Positions 46,650-56,347 are shown, counted from the first letter of the stretch. The stretch is 64,000 nt of DNA from Rickettsia typhi (GCA_945898725.1 CAMDIK010000006.1:17840-81839); one strand, 5' to 3'. A program made the numbers and translations. The notes: generated by a model from the sequence alone, not told the origin.

Positions 46650-47164
46650 GGTTTGCGCAAAAATTTAATTTTTACTCCATATTGTTTTTCGCAATGATGA
46701 CAGTATGGTACGCGCTTTCATCGGAGTACTCAATTGGCTTTTTTATTTTGGCAATAATAGCATCCTGGTGCACAATTTTTCTCTGCAAAATACTAGGACT
46801 TATAAAGGTAAATCACGGAATTCGGTATGGAACATTCTGGCGAATATTAGCTTATTACGCCTGGATTTTAAAGGCCGTATTTGAGGCATCAATAGATGTA
46901 ACAAGGCGAATTTGGAGCAGCCAAGGCAGCGCGCATTCAGGCTTTTGCCGCATTGCAATTCCACCAACAAATCAAGTGGGAATGGTAGCTTTTGCAAATT
47001 CCATCACACTTACACCGGGAACAATAAGCGTATATATGGAAGATAGATTTGTTATTGTGCACACAATGGACAGAACGCTGGAGCAGGCATTAAAGAATGA
47101 AAATGTAAAAATTATAGAAAAAGTTAACGCTTTGGTAAATTATAAACCCGATAACCTTGAGTAG
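46634..47164 (+). CDS. mnhE: Mrp-type Na+/H+ antiporter subunit E
   Basis: A 176-residue membrane protein with MnhE hallmarks: [23 protein letters not shown] near 115-137 and [12 protein letters not shown]. Subunit E belongs to the multi-component Mrp cation/proton antiporter. The ATG overlaps the pdhB end by 16 bases. The next gene is mnhF. The other Mrp subunits are not nearby, though the gene at 48842 may be a D-type subunit. Confidence 0.88.
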   Translation: MLHKIGFAQKFNFYSILFFAMMTVWYALSSEYSIGFFILAIIASWCTIFLCKILGLIKVNHGIRYGTFWRILAYYAWILKAVFEASIDVTRRIWSSQGSAHSGFCRIAIPPTNQVGMVAFANSITLTPGTISVYMEDRFVIVHTMDRTLEQALKNENVKIIEKVNALVNYKPDNLE

Positions 47165-47169
47165 CTAAA

Positions 47170-47433
47170 ATGGTAAAATTTGCAATAGTCTTTATATCCT
47201 TGTGCTTTTTGATACTGTTGTTTGTCTTGGTAAATAATTCAAAAAATGTAATTACCAAAATCGTTTTATCCAATGCTTTTACAACTTTGGTAGCAGGTTT
47301 GATAGTTTTGCTTGGAACTTTTTTTAACAATCCTAACTTTATCGATCTGGCAATAATTTACGTACTGCTTTCATTTGCGGTTTCAGCGGTATTGCTATAT
47401 TTCATAACTTCTGACAAGAATATCAAGGAATAA
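47170..47433 (+). CDS. mnhF: Mrp-type Na+/H+ antiporter subunit F
   Basis: An 87-residue protein with three membrane helices (FAIVFISLCFLILLFVLV, AFTTLVAGLIVLLGTFF, IIYVLLSFAVSAVLLYF), matching MnhF in length and topology and following mnhE by five bases. Its 3' end touches the convergent SPOR lipoprotein gene. The call rests on context and topology. Confidence 0.75.
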   Translation: MVKFAIVFISLCFLILLFVLVNNSKNVITKIVLSNAFTTLVAGLIVLLGTFFNNPNFIDLAIIYVLLSFAVSAVLLYFITSDKNIKE

Positions 47434-48090
47434 CTAGCGCACGATTGCATCATAATACCCCAAGTTCAGGGCTAAATTTGCAACCTGGTAGGCTTTTTCT
47501 CTTGGCAAAGCTCCTGCAGACTGCACCACAAATTTGCCATTCATTGGCAATACTTTAAATGGAAGATTGATTCTTCTTTGGGAGACAAGTGCAACTTTTT
47601 TCGCCACATCTATCGAGGCAAAGGTGCCAATTTCAACAACATTTCCACGTATTTTTTGCTTACCCTCCTGCGCGTGCATAAATTTCACAATATCGCTCTT
47701 GGCCTCGCTACGAACTGCGTCGATATTTTGCTGCACATCGCTAAATTCCCCGCCATCATTAGCGCTTGCAAAATTTACCTTCTGCGAAGATCCATTCACC
47801 AAAAGATTCCCCGAATTCTGCGAAATGTTTTCAATACTGCCAAGGCTGCGAGCTAAAATATTCTGCCTTGGCCTGTCAGCAATACTGAAATTTGCCAATG
47901 CCAGACTGGTTTTTTTACCATCAGATAAGTTAGAAATATTACTTGCCGAAGCAGAATTTTCCACAGATTTATTGGCTGCAATGATATTTTGATTAAAAAG
48001 TGGCATTTTCCGCGAGCTAGAAGATATGCCCGTGCCATAAATTGTGCAAGATGCCAAAAATAAACAAGTTATCACTAAAGTTGAACGCAT
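47434..48090 (-). CDS. Lipoprotein with SPOR-like domain
   Basis: A 218-residue protein. The N-terminus STLVITCLFLASC is a lipoprotein signal with Cys at 15. A low-complexity linker follows. The C-terminal 75 residues read VVEIGTFASIDVAKKVALV and VVQSAGALPREKAYQVANLAL, a SPOR-like peptidoglycan-binding pattern. It probably sits on the inner face of the outer membrane near the division site. Last gene of nuoN-like, zinc permease, SPOR; two bases separate it from the permease gene. Confidence 0.65.
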   Translation of the reverse strand: MRSTLVITCLFLASCTIYGTGISSSSRKMPLFNQNIIAANKSVENSASASNISNLSDGKKTSLALANFSIADRPRQNILARSLGSIENISQNSGNLLVNGSSQKVNFASANDGGEFSDVQQNIDAVRSEAKSDIVKFMHAQEGKQKIRGNVVEIGTFASIDVAKKVALVSQRRINLPFKVLPMNGKFVVQSAGALPREKAYQVANLALNLGYYDAIVR

Positions 48091-48092
48091 AT

Positions 48093-48845
48093 TTAGTTAC
48101 GAAATAAGTTCGAAAATACAAATAATATCAACGATGTTAATGCTAAGAAGCAAAGAAAATAAAAATCAAAATAAATCGTCAAAAAATATGATAAATAAAT
48201 TACCACAAATGAAATCACCAAAGATTTGCCAATCATGTCGCCAATTGAGCGGGAAATATTTTTTGCAGTAGCGGGAATTAGAATAAAAAGCAGGCTACTT
48301 GCAAGCATTCCAATCATTTTACAGGTCATAAGCAAGCCCACAAGCCCAAGAAAAATCATCAAATAATTCCCGCCGCGTTTGTATATTATTGCAAGCAGAA
48401 TTTGCCTATATTTCAAGGAAAAATACGCGAAAATTCCCAAGGTAATAAGCAATAAAATTGTTGCGTCCCGAAACGATGCAAGGAAAATATCGCCTATTAA
48501 ATAAGTGTTAATTCCTGTACTTTTGTGCGCAACTAAATCCAGCAAAATGCCCGCAATCATAAGCACATTTCCAAGCACAGAAATAATCATATTTCGCGTT
48601 AAGTTGGAATATTTTTCAAAAAAATGCCACAGTAACAAGAAAATTACTACAATTACCACGGATGCAATTTCATATTTAATATGCACGGAAAACAGCGATA
48701 AAGCAATAGGGAAGCTGCTTGCGTGTGCCACAGAATGCGCAACATTACTGGAATCTTTCCACAAAAACAAACATCCTGAAAGTGCAATAAAAATTGCAAT
48801 ACTGGCTAAAATATATAACTTCAGCGGGTCAGCAAAATACATCAT
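48093..48845 (-). CDS. znuB: Zinc ABC transporter permease, ZnuB family
   Basis: A 250-residue membrane protein of the ABC-3 metal-permease type with seven or more helices. SNVAHSVAHASSFPIALSL near 33-51 and NTYLIGDIFLAS match ZnuB-like permeases; it takes up zinc or manganese. The binding protein and ATPase genes are not in this window. It starts four bases before the NuoN-like gene ends (ATGA overlap). Confidence 0.85.
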   Translation of the reverse strand: MMYFADPLKLYILASIAIFIALSGCLFLWKDSSNVAHSVAHASSFPIALSLFSVHIKYEIASVVIVVIFLLLWHFFEKYSNLTRNMIISVLGNVLMIAGILLDLVAHKSTGINTYLIGDIFLASFRDATILLLITLGIFAYFSLKYRQILLAIIYKRGGNYLMIFLGLVGLLMTCKMIGMLASSLLFILIPATAKNISRSIGDMIGKSLVISFVVIYLSYFLTIYFDFYFLCFLALTSLILFVFSNLFRN

Positions 48846-50173
48846 AGTATCGCAAATCCGAATAAAATCACGCCTGCCAATAAGGCTGAAATTGCCATCA
48901 TGGGGATTGAATTTCGTGAAACAATCCCACCATCAGACTGTAATTTAATCAAGCTTGCCGGAATGTTAAAATAGTAATACGAGCCAAGCAGGGTTGTAAG
49001 AAAAATTACCATAACCACTGCAATATTCGCCACAGTTTTTATGATTAAAATATGTGATGCAAGTAATATTTTGGCGAAAAATCCAACCATTGGGGGCATT
49101 CCAAGCAAAGAAGACATAGCAATAACCAGAAAAATGCTAAGCAATCTTCCGTGCGGTAGAGGGTTTTTAATTGACAATTTATCATTTCTCTGAAATATTT
49201 GCAAACAGGTGCTGCTAAGCAGGCAATTTGCCAAAATATAGCCAGTTAGAAAATAAAACATTCCATACCTTATGTCAAGTTTTGTATGGCAAACCAAGAT
49301 ATACAGGGTGATAATTCCAAAATTTACAGCACCGCTATAGGCAATAATTCGCTTAATATCAAACTGTGAAACACAGCGAATTGCGGCACACGCAGTACTA
49401 ATTGCAAGTAAAACTATCAAGGAATCATGCACTTTAACCGAAAAATTTGCAACAGAAAATATATAATAAACCGCATAAACCAGTGAAATTTTCGGCAAGG
49501 TATTCACAACATTAATATACGAAATTTTCACACCGGAATACACATCTGCAACCCAAACATGGAATGGAAAAATGCCCGATTTAACAAATAATCCGCACAA
49601 AATCAAGACATAACCCACAATGTGCATTGGCTTTTCAAGGTCTACACTTGAAATTTGCAGATTTCCCTGCGCAAGATATATCATTGCCATTCCAAGCAGA
49701 ATAAATATTGACGCAAGACTGCCGGAAATAATGTATTTTATGCCCGACTCGCTTGAACTTTTTGTATTCGAACTGGACGCAAGTAAAATTGCAGATGAAA
49801 TTGCCTGCCATTCCAAAAGAACATATAAATGCACTAAATTCCCAATGCCGGCAATGATTGCACTGGTGGAAATTGTAATAAATGAAATTAAATTATAGCA
49901 TTCAAAACTGTGATTTGCATTCAGGCGATTTTCATAATAGGTGAAAATTAAGCACAAAATGCCCGTAATATAAATTAAAATATTCAAAGCGGGGTACGCG
50001 CTGGAATGCGCAATAAGTTCAGAAGCAGCGCCGCAATAAACGCAACCACCCAAAAATGCAATGAAAATCGCAAAACAAAGGCTTACAATTGCCTGTTTAT
50101 TTTTTGGCAGAAAAACCGCTAAAACTAATGAAAAAGCGGATATAAAACTTAGCAATATCTCAATAGAAATCAA
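48842..50173 (-). CDS. NuoN/MrpD-like proton-translocating membrane subunit
   Basis: A 443-residue protein with about 14 membrane helices. FVKSGIFPFHVWVADVYSGVK near 205-225, FDIKRIIAYSGAVNFG and LGMPPMVGFFAKILLAS fit the Proton_antipo_M family shared by NuoN, NuoM and MrpD. It is shorter than most NuoN proteins and too divergent to decide between complex I subunit N and Mrp subunit D. mnhE and mnhF lie 2 kb away, but on the opposite strand. It heads the operon with znuB and the SPOR lipoprotein. Confidence 0.65.
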   Translation of the reverse strand: MISIEILLSFISAFSLVLAVFLPKNKQAIVSLCFAIFIAFLGGCVYCGAASELIAHSSAYPALNILIYITGILCLIFTYYENRLNANHSFECYNLISFITISTSAIIAGIGNLVHLYVLLEWQAISSAILLASSSNTKSSSESGIKYIISGSLASIFILLGMAMIYLAQGNLQISSVDLEKPMHIVGYVLILCGLFVKSGIFPFHVWVADVYSGVKISYINVVNTLPKISLVYAVYYIFSVANFSVKVHDSLIVLLAISTACAAIRCVSQFDIKRIIAYSGAVNFGIITLYILVCHTKLDIRYGMFYFLTGYILANCLLSSTCLQIFQRNDKLSIKNPLPHGRLLSIFLVIAMSSLLGMPPMVGFFAKILLASHILIIKTVANIAVVMVIFLTTLLGSYYYFNIPASLIKLQSDGGIVSRNSIPMMAISALLAGVILFGFAIL

Positions 50174-50272
50174 GGCTATGTAGCAAAAATTAAGAATATT
50201 GTTAAATGCTCAATATTAAAATACAAGTTAATTTTGAAAAATTACTTCCGCAAGAATTCAGACGCTATAAAA

Positions 50273-51553
50273 TCAACCACAAGGCGATAAATCACCTATA
50301 ATTTTAGCAATTTTTTCCAAGGAAATTGTTAGGTTTTCGCTGGAAATGCAATAAGGCGGAAGAAGATATATTTCACTGCCAAGCGGGCGTATATTCAAGA
50401 AATTTTGCAAGAACATTTGCTTTAATTTCTGCGAATTTTCCGAGCCATATTCACCAATTCCACTGCAGGAAAATGCAAATATCACACCCATTGTTCGCAC
50501 TTTTGAGATGCCTGGAATTTTCTGAAATATAGGCACAAAATCTTGATAGATATCTGCAATATTCTTTACCAAATCTATTGTTTTTGAAGAATTTGTCAAG
50601 TCAAAAGATGCATTTGCCGCCGCGCAAATAATAGGATTTGCAGTGTAGGAATGCCCGTGCAAAAAAGATTTTTCCACGCCGCAATCGGCAAATTCTTGGT
50701 AGATTTTGCGCGTAACACACGTGATTCCCAGTGGCAAAAATCCCCCGGTTATAGCCTTGGAAAGGCAAATAATATCAGGTTTTTCATTTGTATTTTGATA
50801 TGCGAACATTTTCCCGGTGCGATAAAACCCCGTCATAACCTCATCAAGAATGGTAATTATGCCATTCTGCCTGGCAATTTTCATAATATTTTGCAGGAAA
50901 TTTACACTGGAAAAGCGCATTCCCGCCGCACCTTGCACCAGCGGTTCCAAAACAATGCAAGCAATTTTGCCGGAATTTTTGGCAATTATTTCCTCAAATG
51001 CCCGAATTGCAAGATTTTCACGATGCTCTGCGTCTTCACAGCCAATCCAGGTTTGCGGATATGGCAAAAATTCAACCCTGCACATCAAATCTTCAAAAGG
51101 TTTAAAAAATCCCGACTTCCCCCCAAGAGACATCGCCCCAAGAGTGTCTCCATGGTAATTTCCCTCAAAAGATATAATAATATTGCGGTCTTGTCCGGAA
51201 TTTTTCCAATATTGATAGGCAATTTTCAAAGCAACCTCCGTGCTTGTGGAGCCGTTGTCAGAAAAGAAAAATTTCTCAAATAAACCATGCGTTGCGCGGT
51301 CTAGGTTTTCCGATAATTTCACCGCGGAACTGTGCGTAAAATCTGAAAACATAACGTGATCCAGGGCTTTCGCCTGCTTGGAAATTGCATCTGAAATATA
51401 GGAATTACAATGCCCGTGAATGCAAGTCCACCAGGAAGAAATCAAGTCAATATGGGCGTTTCCAGCGCTATCAATCAAATATTCATCCTTCGCGCTGACG
51501 ATGTTAATTTTTTGCTCATCAGAACTTTGGGAAAATGGGTGCCATATTTTCAT
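50273..51553 (-). CDS. bioA: Adenosylmethionine-8-amino-7-oxononanoate aminotransferase
   Basis: A 426-residue PLP aminotransferase for the antepenultimate step of biotin synthesis. IWHPFSQ at the start and WWTCIHGHC near 41-49 are BioA signatures; K266 in LSKAITGGF binds PLP. The start overlaps the bioD stop by four bases. It is the last gene of the run hslU-bioF-bioC-bioD-bioA. Confidence 0.95.
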   Translation of the reverse strand: MKIWHPFSQSSDEQKINIVSAKDEYLIDSAGNAHIDLISSWWTCIHGHCNSYISDAISKQAKALDHVMFSDFTHSSAVKLSENLDRATHGLFEKFFFSDNGSTSTEVALKIAYQYWKNSGQDRNIIISFEGNYHGDTLGAMSLGGKSGFFKPFEDLMCRVEFLPYPQTWIGCEDAEHRENLAIRAFEEIIAKNSGKIACIVLEPLVQGAAGMRFSSVNFLQNIMKIARQNGIITILDEVMTGFYRTGKMFAYQNTNEKPDIICLSKAITGGFLPLGITCVTRKIYQEFADCGVEKSFLHGHSYTANPIICAAANASFDLTNSSKTIDLVKNIADIYQDFVPIFQKIPGISKVRTMGVIFAFSCSGIGEYGSENSQKLKQMFLQNFLNIRPLGSEIYLLPPYCISSENLTISLEKIAKIIGDLSPCG

Positions 51554-52143
51554 AAATTAAGCTTAAAATTATCAATATTTTCAGAATTTAGTGCAAAATT
51601 ACCGGGAATATACCCTAAAATTGGCACTTTCGCAATATCTATAATGGTTTTACAGGCATTTTCGTCCTCCATTCCGTTAAAAATAATACCGCAAATGGGC
51701 AGATTTCTAGCGCGTATCGCCCCAATTGTTAAAAGTGCGTGATTTATCATTCCAAGTCGAACTTTTACAATAACTATAAGGGGTAAATTGATTTTTTCTA
51801 CAAAATCAAGCATGGTAAAATCATCGCGAATCGGGGTTAAAATTCCACCCGCCCCTTCCACAATCACGTCCGCATCAGGAATTACAATATCATCAATGTT
51901 TATTGAGGTTTTTTCCAATTTTGCAGCTATATTTGGTGAAACCGGCGCCATAAAATTATACTGCGTTGGAATCACTCTACACCCGTTTTTCCTAGCAAAA
52001 TTCTCATCGGAATCAAACAAAAACCCAGTCTGAATAGGCTTAAAATAAGGAACATCCAGCTTTCTAGAGAGCAAAACAGAGGCAAAAGTTTTACCAACCC
52101 CGGTGTCGGTTCCTGTAATAAAATATCTATTTTTTTGGTTCAC
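51550..52143 (-). CDS. bioD: Dethiobiotin synthetase
   Basis: A 197-residue P-loop enzyme that forms dethiobiotin. TGTDTGVGKTFAS near 10-22 is the BioD Walker A, KPIQTGF near 36-42 binds substrate, and EGAGGILTP near 94-102 is the third motif. It overlaps bioC by 17 bases and bioA by four, so the genes are tightly coupled. Confidence 0.95.
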   Translation of the reverse strand: MNQKNRYFITGTDTGVGKTFASVLLSRKLDVPYFKPIQTGFLFDSDENFARKNGCRVIPTQYNFMAPVSPNIAAKLEKTSINIDDIVIPDADVIVEGAGGILTPIRDDFTMLDFVEKINLPLIVIVKVRLGMINHALLTIGAIRARNLPICGIIFNGMEDENACKTIIDIAKVPILGYIPGNFALNSENIDNFKLNL

Positions 52144-52855
52144 ATTGCAAAAATAATACCTCGTAAACTAAGTCAGTTGGAATATTACTTGCAAGTATTT
52201 TTTTTACATCATGAATTGAATTTTTACGCGGTGAATATCCCGCGCCAATACCCCTTAAATGCCCAATTGCACTGGGAATATCGGCAGATTTTCCAAAAAT
52301 TTTCACCTCATGCCTGGTGTGAAATTTTTCACCCGCAATTTGCACAATTTCTTCCGCATCAGGAAACTGCATAATAGTATCTATCAGACCTAATTTTTTC
52401 ATATTTTCCCGCAGATTTCCCAAAGAATTATTCACGGGAATAGCAAAAAAACACCTGGTTTTAATGGGAATTTTGTTGATAAATACGGAAATATCACCCC
52501 CAAGCCACTGAAGCGCCATACTGGAAATAAGCGCATCATATTTCGTTAAATTGCATGATAAAATATCGCCTAAAACAGCCCCAACACCAGGATATTTCTG
52601 CCGCAATATTGCCAGTGAATTTGGCGATATATCAAGGCAATCAAGCTGAAAATTCTGAAAATTATCCAGAAATTTTCCGGTTAAAACACCCGTTCCAGAG
52701 CCCAGGTCGCACACCTTGCAATTTTCAAAATTCACGCCATTTACTTGCATAAAATTACACATATACTGCGCAATTTCCTCGTGAATCAGCGCGAAATTAT
52801 CATAATTTCCAGCGTTGCGATTGAAAGTTTTTGCTATTTTTCCCAACTCTTGCAC
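52127..52855 (-). CDS. bioC: Malonyl-ACP O-methyltransferase
   Basis: A 242-residue SAM methyltransferase, the first biotin-specific step. RNAGNYDNFALIHEEIA near 13-29 is typical of BioC and DLGSGTGVLTG near 50-60 binds SAM; SSMALQWLGG near 110 is a further BioC feature. It overlaps bioF by 22 bases and bioD by 17. The matching esterase bioH is not seen. Confidence 0.9.
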   Translation of the reverse strand: MQELGKIAKTFNRNAGNYDNFALIHEEIAQYMCNFMQVNGVNFENCKVCDLGSGTGVLTGKFLDNFQNFQLDCLDISPNSLAILRQKYPGVGAVLGDILSCNLTKYDALISSMALQWLGGDISVFINKIPIKTRCFFAIPVNNSLGNLRENMKKLGLIDTIMQFPDAEEIVQIAGEKFHTRHEVKIFGKSADIPSAIGHLRGIGAGYSPRKNSIHDVKKILASNIPTDLVYEVLFLQCEPKK

Positions 52856-53958
52856 AAATTTACAACATTAATTAAATCACTCACCCCATGCGAAATATTC
52901 AAAGAAAAGCGCACTCTTTCTAAATTTTTCGGCACAGTAGGATGCTTTATATTTAAAGCAAAAATCTTATTTTCAACTAAATATTTATGAAAATTGTTTA
53001 GGTTTGTGCGATTTTCAAAAATCACCGGAACAATATTTGCCGTGCCACTTCCCACTGAATATCCAATATTTGCAAGGGATTTTCGGAAAAACTTTACATT
53101 TTCAGACAAGTGCTGTCGCGCGGCTTGCATTCTGGGCAAAATTTCCAAAACCTTCATTCCAGCACCAATAACCGCAGGATTTACCGCAGTAGAATAAATC
53201 AACCCGGGCGTTTTATTTACCAAATATTTATACATTTTTTCAGGCACCACAACATAACCACCTTGCGCCCCACCTGCCTTCGAAAAAGTTCCCATTGCAA
53301 AGTCAATACCAGGAAAATCTTCAGCAAAACCATAGCCATTTTTGCCATATAACCCAAAAGAATGCGCCTCATCAAGGTAGATCATCAGCCCATATTTCTC
53401 TTTTAGAAACAGTAAATTTTGCAACTCAAGCACCGTTCCATCCATGCTAAAAACACTTTCCGTAATAACCATTTTATATTTTTTTGTGCTTTTTTTTAAG
53501 AAAAATTCCAGGTGATTTAGGTCAATATTCCCATACCGTTTCACCGGCAAATTTGCCATAGACAAGCCGTGTAAAATGGAATTATGATTCAACTTATCGG
53601 AAAAAATATCTATATCATCACGCGGAAAAAGCCCTAATATTGCGGGAATTAAAGTGCTATTTACCTGATACCCGCTGCACATAAAAATAGCCCTACCTCC
53701 ACCAATGCAATGCGCAATTTTATTCTCAAATTCCTTGTAAATATCGGTATTTACGCACAATCTGGAAGCCGTGCCCCCGGCGCCATATTTTTCCAAATAA
53801 TGCATCGCATTTTCTTTCACGCGCGCATCTTTTGAAAGGCATAAATAGTCATTATGCCCAAAATCAAGCTCAAAATTAACACCGGAAAACCTATCCAAAA
53901 CTCTATAATTTTCGGACTCCTCCAGCAAAAATAATTCCCTATCAAGTAACCCATCCAT
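52834..53958 (-). CDS. bioF: 8-amino-7-oxononanoate synthase
   Basis: A 374-residue PLP enzyme joining pimeloyl-ACP and alanine. NDYLCLSKD near 36-44, GAGGTASR near 59-66, DEAHSFG at 196-202 and the PLP lysine K227 in TFSKAGG match BioF. The related 5-aminolevulinate synthase or 2-amino-3-ketobutyrate ligase are excluded by context with bioC, bioD and bioA. It starts nine bases after hslU. bioB is not in the window. Confidence 0.93.
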   Translation of the reverse strand: MDGLLDRELFLLEESENYRVLDRFSGVNFELDFGHNDYLCLSKDARVKENAMHYLEKYGAGGTASRLCVNTDIYKEFENKIAHCIGGGRAIFMCSGYQVNSTLIPAILGLFPRDDIDIFSDKLNHNSILHGLSMANLPVKRYGNIDLNHLEFFLKKSTKKYKMVITESVFSMDGTVLELQNLLFLKEKYGLMIYLDEAHSFGLYGKNGYGFAEDFPGIDFAMGTFSKAGGAQGGYVVVPEKMYKYLVNKTPGLIYSTAVNPAVIGAGMKVLEILPRMQAARQHLSENVKFFRKSLANIGYSVGSGTANIVPVIFENRTNLNNFHKYLVENKIFALNIKHPTVPKNLERVRFSLNISHGVSDLINVVNLCKSWEK

Positions 53959-53967
53959 TGCGAATTA

Positions 53968-55305
53968 TTATATCACAAACTTCGCTTTTTCCGACTTCTG
54001 CTTCAGCAAAGTGCCCAATTTTTCCTGCGCATATTTTGCATCAATCACAACATCCACGGGCTTTTTAGCCTTGCCACCTTTAGGATATTCAAACGATAAA
54101 TCCTCCAAAACTTTTTCAACTATGGTATGTAACCTGCGCGCACCAATATTTTCCACAGTGGTGTTAAGGTCGTGCGCAATTGAGGCAATTTCTTCAATTC
54201 CGTCTTGGGAAAATGAAATATTCACGCCATCAATCAACAATAAAGCCGTGTATTGCGTTAAAATGCTATTCTCTGTTTTAGACAAAATATCTACAAAATC
54301 CTGCTTTGTTAGCGCCTTTAAAGCTGTTTGAATTGGAAATCTTCCCTGCAATTCCGGCATTAAATCTGATGGCTTCACCGCATAAAATGCCCCGCACCCA
54401 ATAAACAAAATGTGCTTGGTGTCGATATATCCATATTTAGTTGACACTTCACTTCCTTCAATAATCGGCAACAAATCACGCTGCACACCCTCACGCGATA
54501 CCTCACCCCTGCCGGAAGCATCTTTATTGCTAATTAATTTATCAATTTCGTCAATAAAAACAACCCCATTTTGCTGAACATTATAGACCGCAGATTTCAC
54601 AATATCTTTCTCATTTATCAAAGTTTCGGCATATTCATCGGTTAAAATTTCCAGCGCATCTTTAACATTTGTGCGTAATTTTTTATATTTATCTCCCTTG
54701 AAAATATCCCCAAGAGATAGCATGCCAATTTGAATACTTCCGCCCATTTGCCCCGGAATTTCAATATCCTGCATACCATTTGAATCATCTTTTACCTCAA
54801 TGCTGATACTTTCTTTGTTAAGCTCCCCGTTGGATATTTTAGTAATCATATCTTCCTTGGAAAGACCTGCAAATTTCTCTTCTGCATTCTTACCTTCTGC
54901 CAATATTTTTGCTATGCTATTTACCGCCATACCCCAGGACTTATCACGCATAGCTTTTTTCGCCTTACTTTTGTATTTCAACACAGTTTGTTCTACTAAA
55001 TCGCGAATCATGCCTTCAACATCTTTTCCAACATACCCAACTTCCGTAAATCTGCTTGCTTCAGCCTTGATAAATGGAAAGTCGCAAATTTGCGAAGCAC
55101 GGCGCACAATTTCTGTTTTTCCAACCCCGGTTGGACCTGTCATTAACACGTTTTTTGGAATAATATCCCCGCGCATATTTTCATCTTCTATCATCATTCT
55201 GCGATACCTATTGCGAAATGCAATGGAAATAACTTTTTTGGCATCAGCCTGACCAATTACATATCTTCCCAATTCTTCAAAAATTTTTTTTGGATTTAAC
55301 TGCAT
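53968..55305 (-). CDS. hslU: ATP-dependent protease ATPase subunit HslU
   Basis: About 445 residues. GPTGVGKTE near 57-65, the pore loop GYVGKDVEG at 90-98 and the sensor MPELQGRFPI identify HslU, the unfoldase of the HslUV protease. The ATG at 55305 (MQLNPKK) is preferred over a start 24 bases upstream. The peptidase gene hslV normally sits directly upstream but is absent here; instead rsmH diverges. Biotin genes follow downstream after nine bases. Confidence 0.95.
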   Translation of the reverse strand: MQLNPKKIFEELGRYVIGQADAKKVISIAFRNRYRRMMIEDENMRGDIIPKNVLMTGPTGVGKTEIVRRASQICDFPFIKAEASRFTEVGYVGKDVEGMIRDLVEQTVLKYKSKAKKAMRDKSWGMAVNSIAKILAEGKNAEEKFAGLSKEDMITKISNGELNKESISIEVKDDSNGMQDIEIPGQMGGSIQIGMLSLGDIFKGDKYKKLRTNVKDALEILTDEYAETLINEKDIVKSAVYNVQQNGVVFIDEIDKLISNKDASGRGEVSREGVQRDLLPIIEGSEVSTKYGYIDTKHILFIGCGAFYAVKPSDLMPELQGRFPIQTALKALTKQDFVDILSKTENSILTQYTALLLIDGVNISFSQDGIEEIASIAHDLNTTVENIGARRLHTIVEKVLEDLSFEYPKGGKAKKPVDVVIDAKYAQEKLGTLLKQKSEKAKFVI

Positions 55306-55337
55306 AAAAATTAACTTTAACAGTAACAATCTATTGC

Positions 55338-55367
55338 TTGCAAATTAATTTGCAATACATTTTATAT
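55338..55367 (+). promoter_or_regulatory. 18-bp perfect palindrome overlapping the rsmH promoter
   Basis: TTGCAAATTAATTTGCAA at 55338-55355 is an 18-bp perfect palindrome in the 82-base gap between hslU and rsmH. TTGCAA with TTATAT (55362-55367), 18 bases apart, makes a plausible rsmH promoter, so a dimer bound at the palindrome could control it and the hslU-bio run. It resembles neither the BirA nor the BioR operator. Confidence 0.4.
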
Positions 55368-55387
55368 AGAGACTCAACATTCCAAGT

Positions 55388-56347
55388 ATGAAACATCAAA
55401 CAGTTTTAAAGCACGAAGCGGTAAGTTATTTATCAATAAAAACGGGCGGAATTTACATAGATTCTACCTTTGGCGCGGGCGGACATTCGCGCGAAATTCT
55501 CTCACAAAATTGCAATATAACACTATTTTGCATAGATCGCGACCCAAGCACAATGCAATATTTTTCCCAATTGCAAAACGATTTTCCAAGGGCAGATTTG
55601 CATTTTATAAACCAGAAATTTTCCACGGGAATATTAGAAATCTCCAGCAAAATAGGCGCAAATGCAGACGGAGTATTGTTTGACCTAGGAGTTTCCTCGA
55701 TGCAATTAGATGATGCGCACAGGGGGTTTTCCTTCCGACAAGACTCGGAATTATCAATGCAAATGGGTATAAATAGCATATCCGCATTCGACGTAGTCAA
55801 CTCATTTTCAGAAGAAGAACTGGCAAATTTAATATACAAATACGGAGATGAAAGAAAATCTCGCAGAGTGGCGAAATCTATAATAGAATCGCGTAAAATC
55901 AAGGAAATTTCCACCACACTGGAGCTTGCAGAAATTGTCAAAAAATCAGTTGGAAGATACAATGACACAATTCACCCGGCAACTCGAACTTTTCAAGCAA
56001 TTCGCATTTACGTAAATGACGAACTAGAAGACGTAGAAAAAGCCCTAGAAAACATTAACAAAGTGTGTAAAATCGGCGCCCGGGTGGTGTTTATCTCTTT
56101 TCACTCACTTGAAGATGAAATTATCAAAAGATTCATCAAAAACCATGACCCGGAAAAGCAAAACTTAGTTGAATACGATAGAAATTATGGAATAATCACG
56201 AAAAATATCATCAAAACCAAAGGCATCGCGGTGAAGGCAGCCCATAAGGGGGTAATAACCCCCAGTGAAGAGGAAATTCGTCATAATGTACGTTCCCGCA
56301 GCGCAAAAATGCGCTGTTTTGAGATTGTTAAGGAACAGCTTGAGTAG
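55388..56347 (+). CDS. rsmH: 16S rRNA m4C1402 methyltransferase RsmH
   Basis: A 319-residue SAM enzyme. HEAVSYL near 9-15, DSTFGAGGHS at 25-34, LGVSSMQLD near 102-110 and SFHSLEDEIIKRF near 236-248 are RsmH motifs. It usually heads the dcw cluster; here ftsL and the other division genes do not follow. It converges on the RNase E gene, 14 bases apart. Confidence 0.96.
   Translation: MKHQTVLKHEAVSYLSIKTGGIYIDSTFGAGGHSREILSQNCNITLFCIDRDPSTMQYFSQLQNDFPRADLHFINQKFSTGILEISSKIGANADGVLFDLGVSSMQLDDAHRGFSFRQDSELSMQMGINSISAFDVVNSFSEEELANLIYKYGDERKSRRVAKSIIESRKIKEISTTLELAEIVKKSVGRYNDTIHPATRTFQAIRIYVNDELEDVEKALENINKVCKIGARVVFISFHSLEDEIIKRFIKNHDPEKQNLVEYDRNYGIITKNIIKTKGIAVKAAHKGVITPSEEEIRHNVRSRSAKMRCFEIVKEQLE

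Noticed and set aside
55306..55387. RpoH promoter for hslU
   Set aside because: ACTTGG on the minus strand is followed by CTATAT after 13 bases, not 17.
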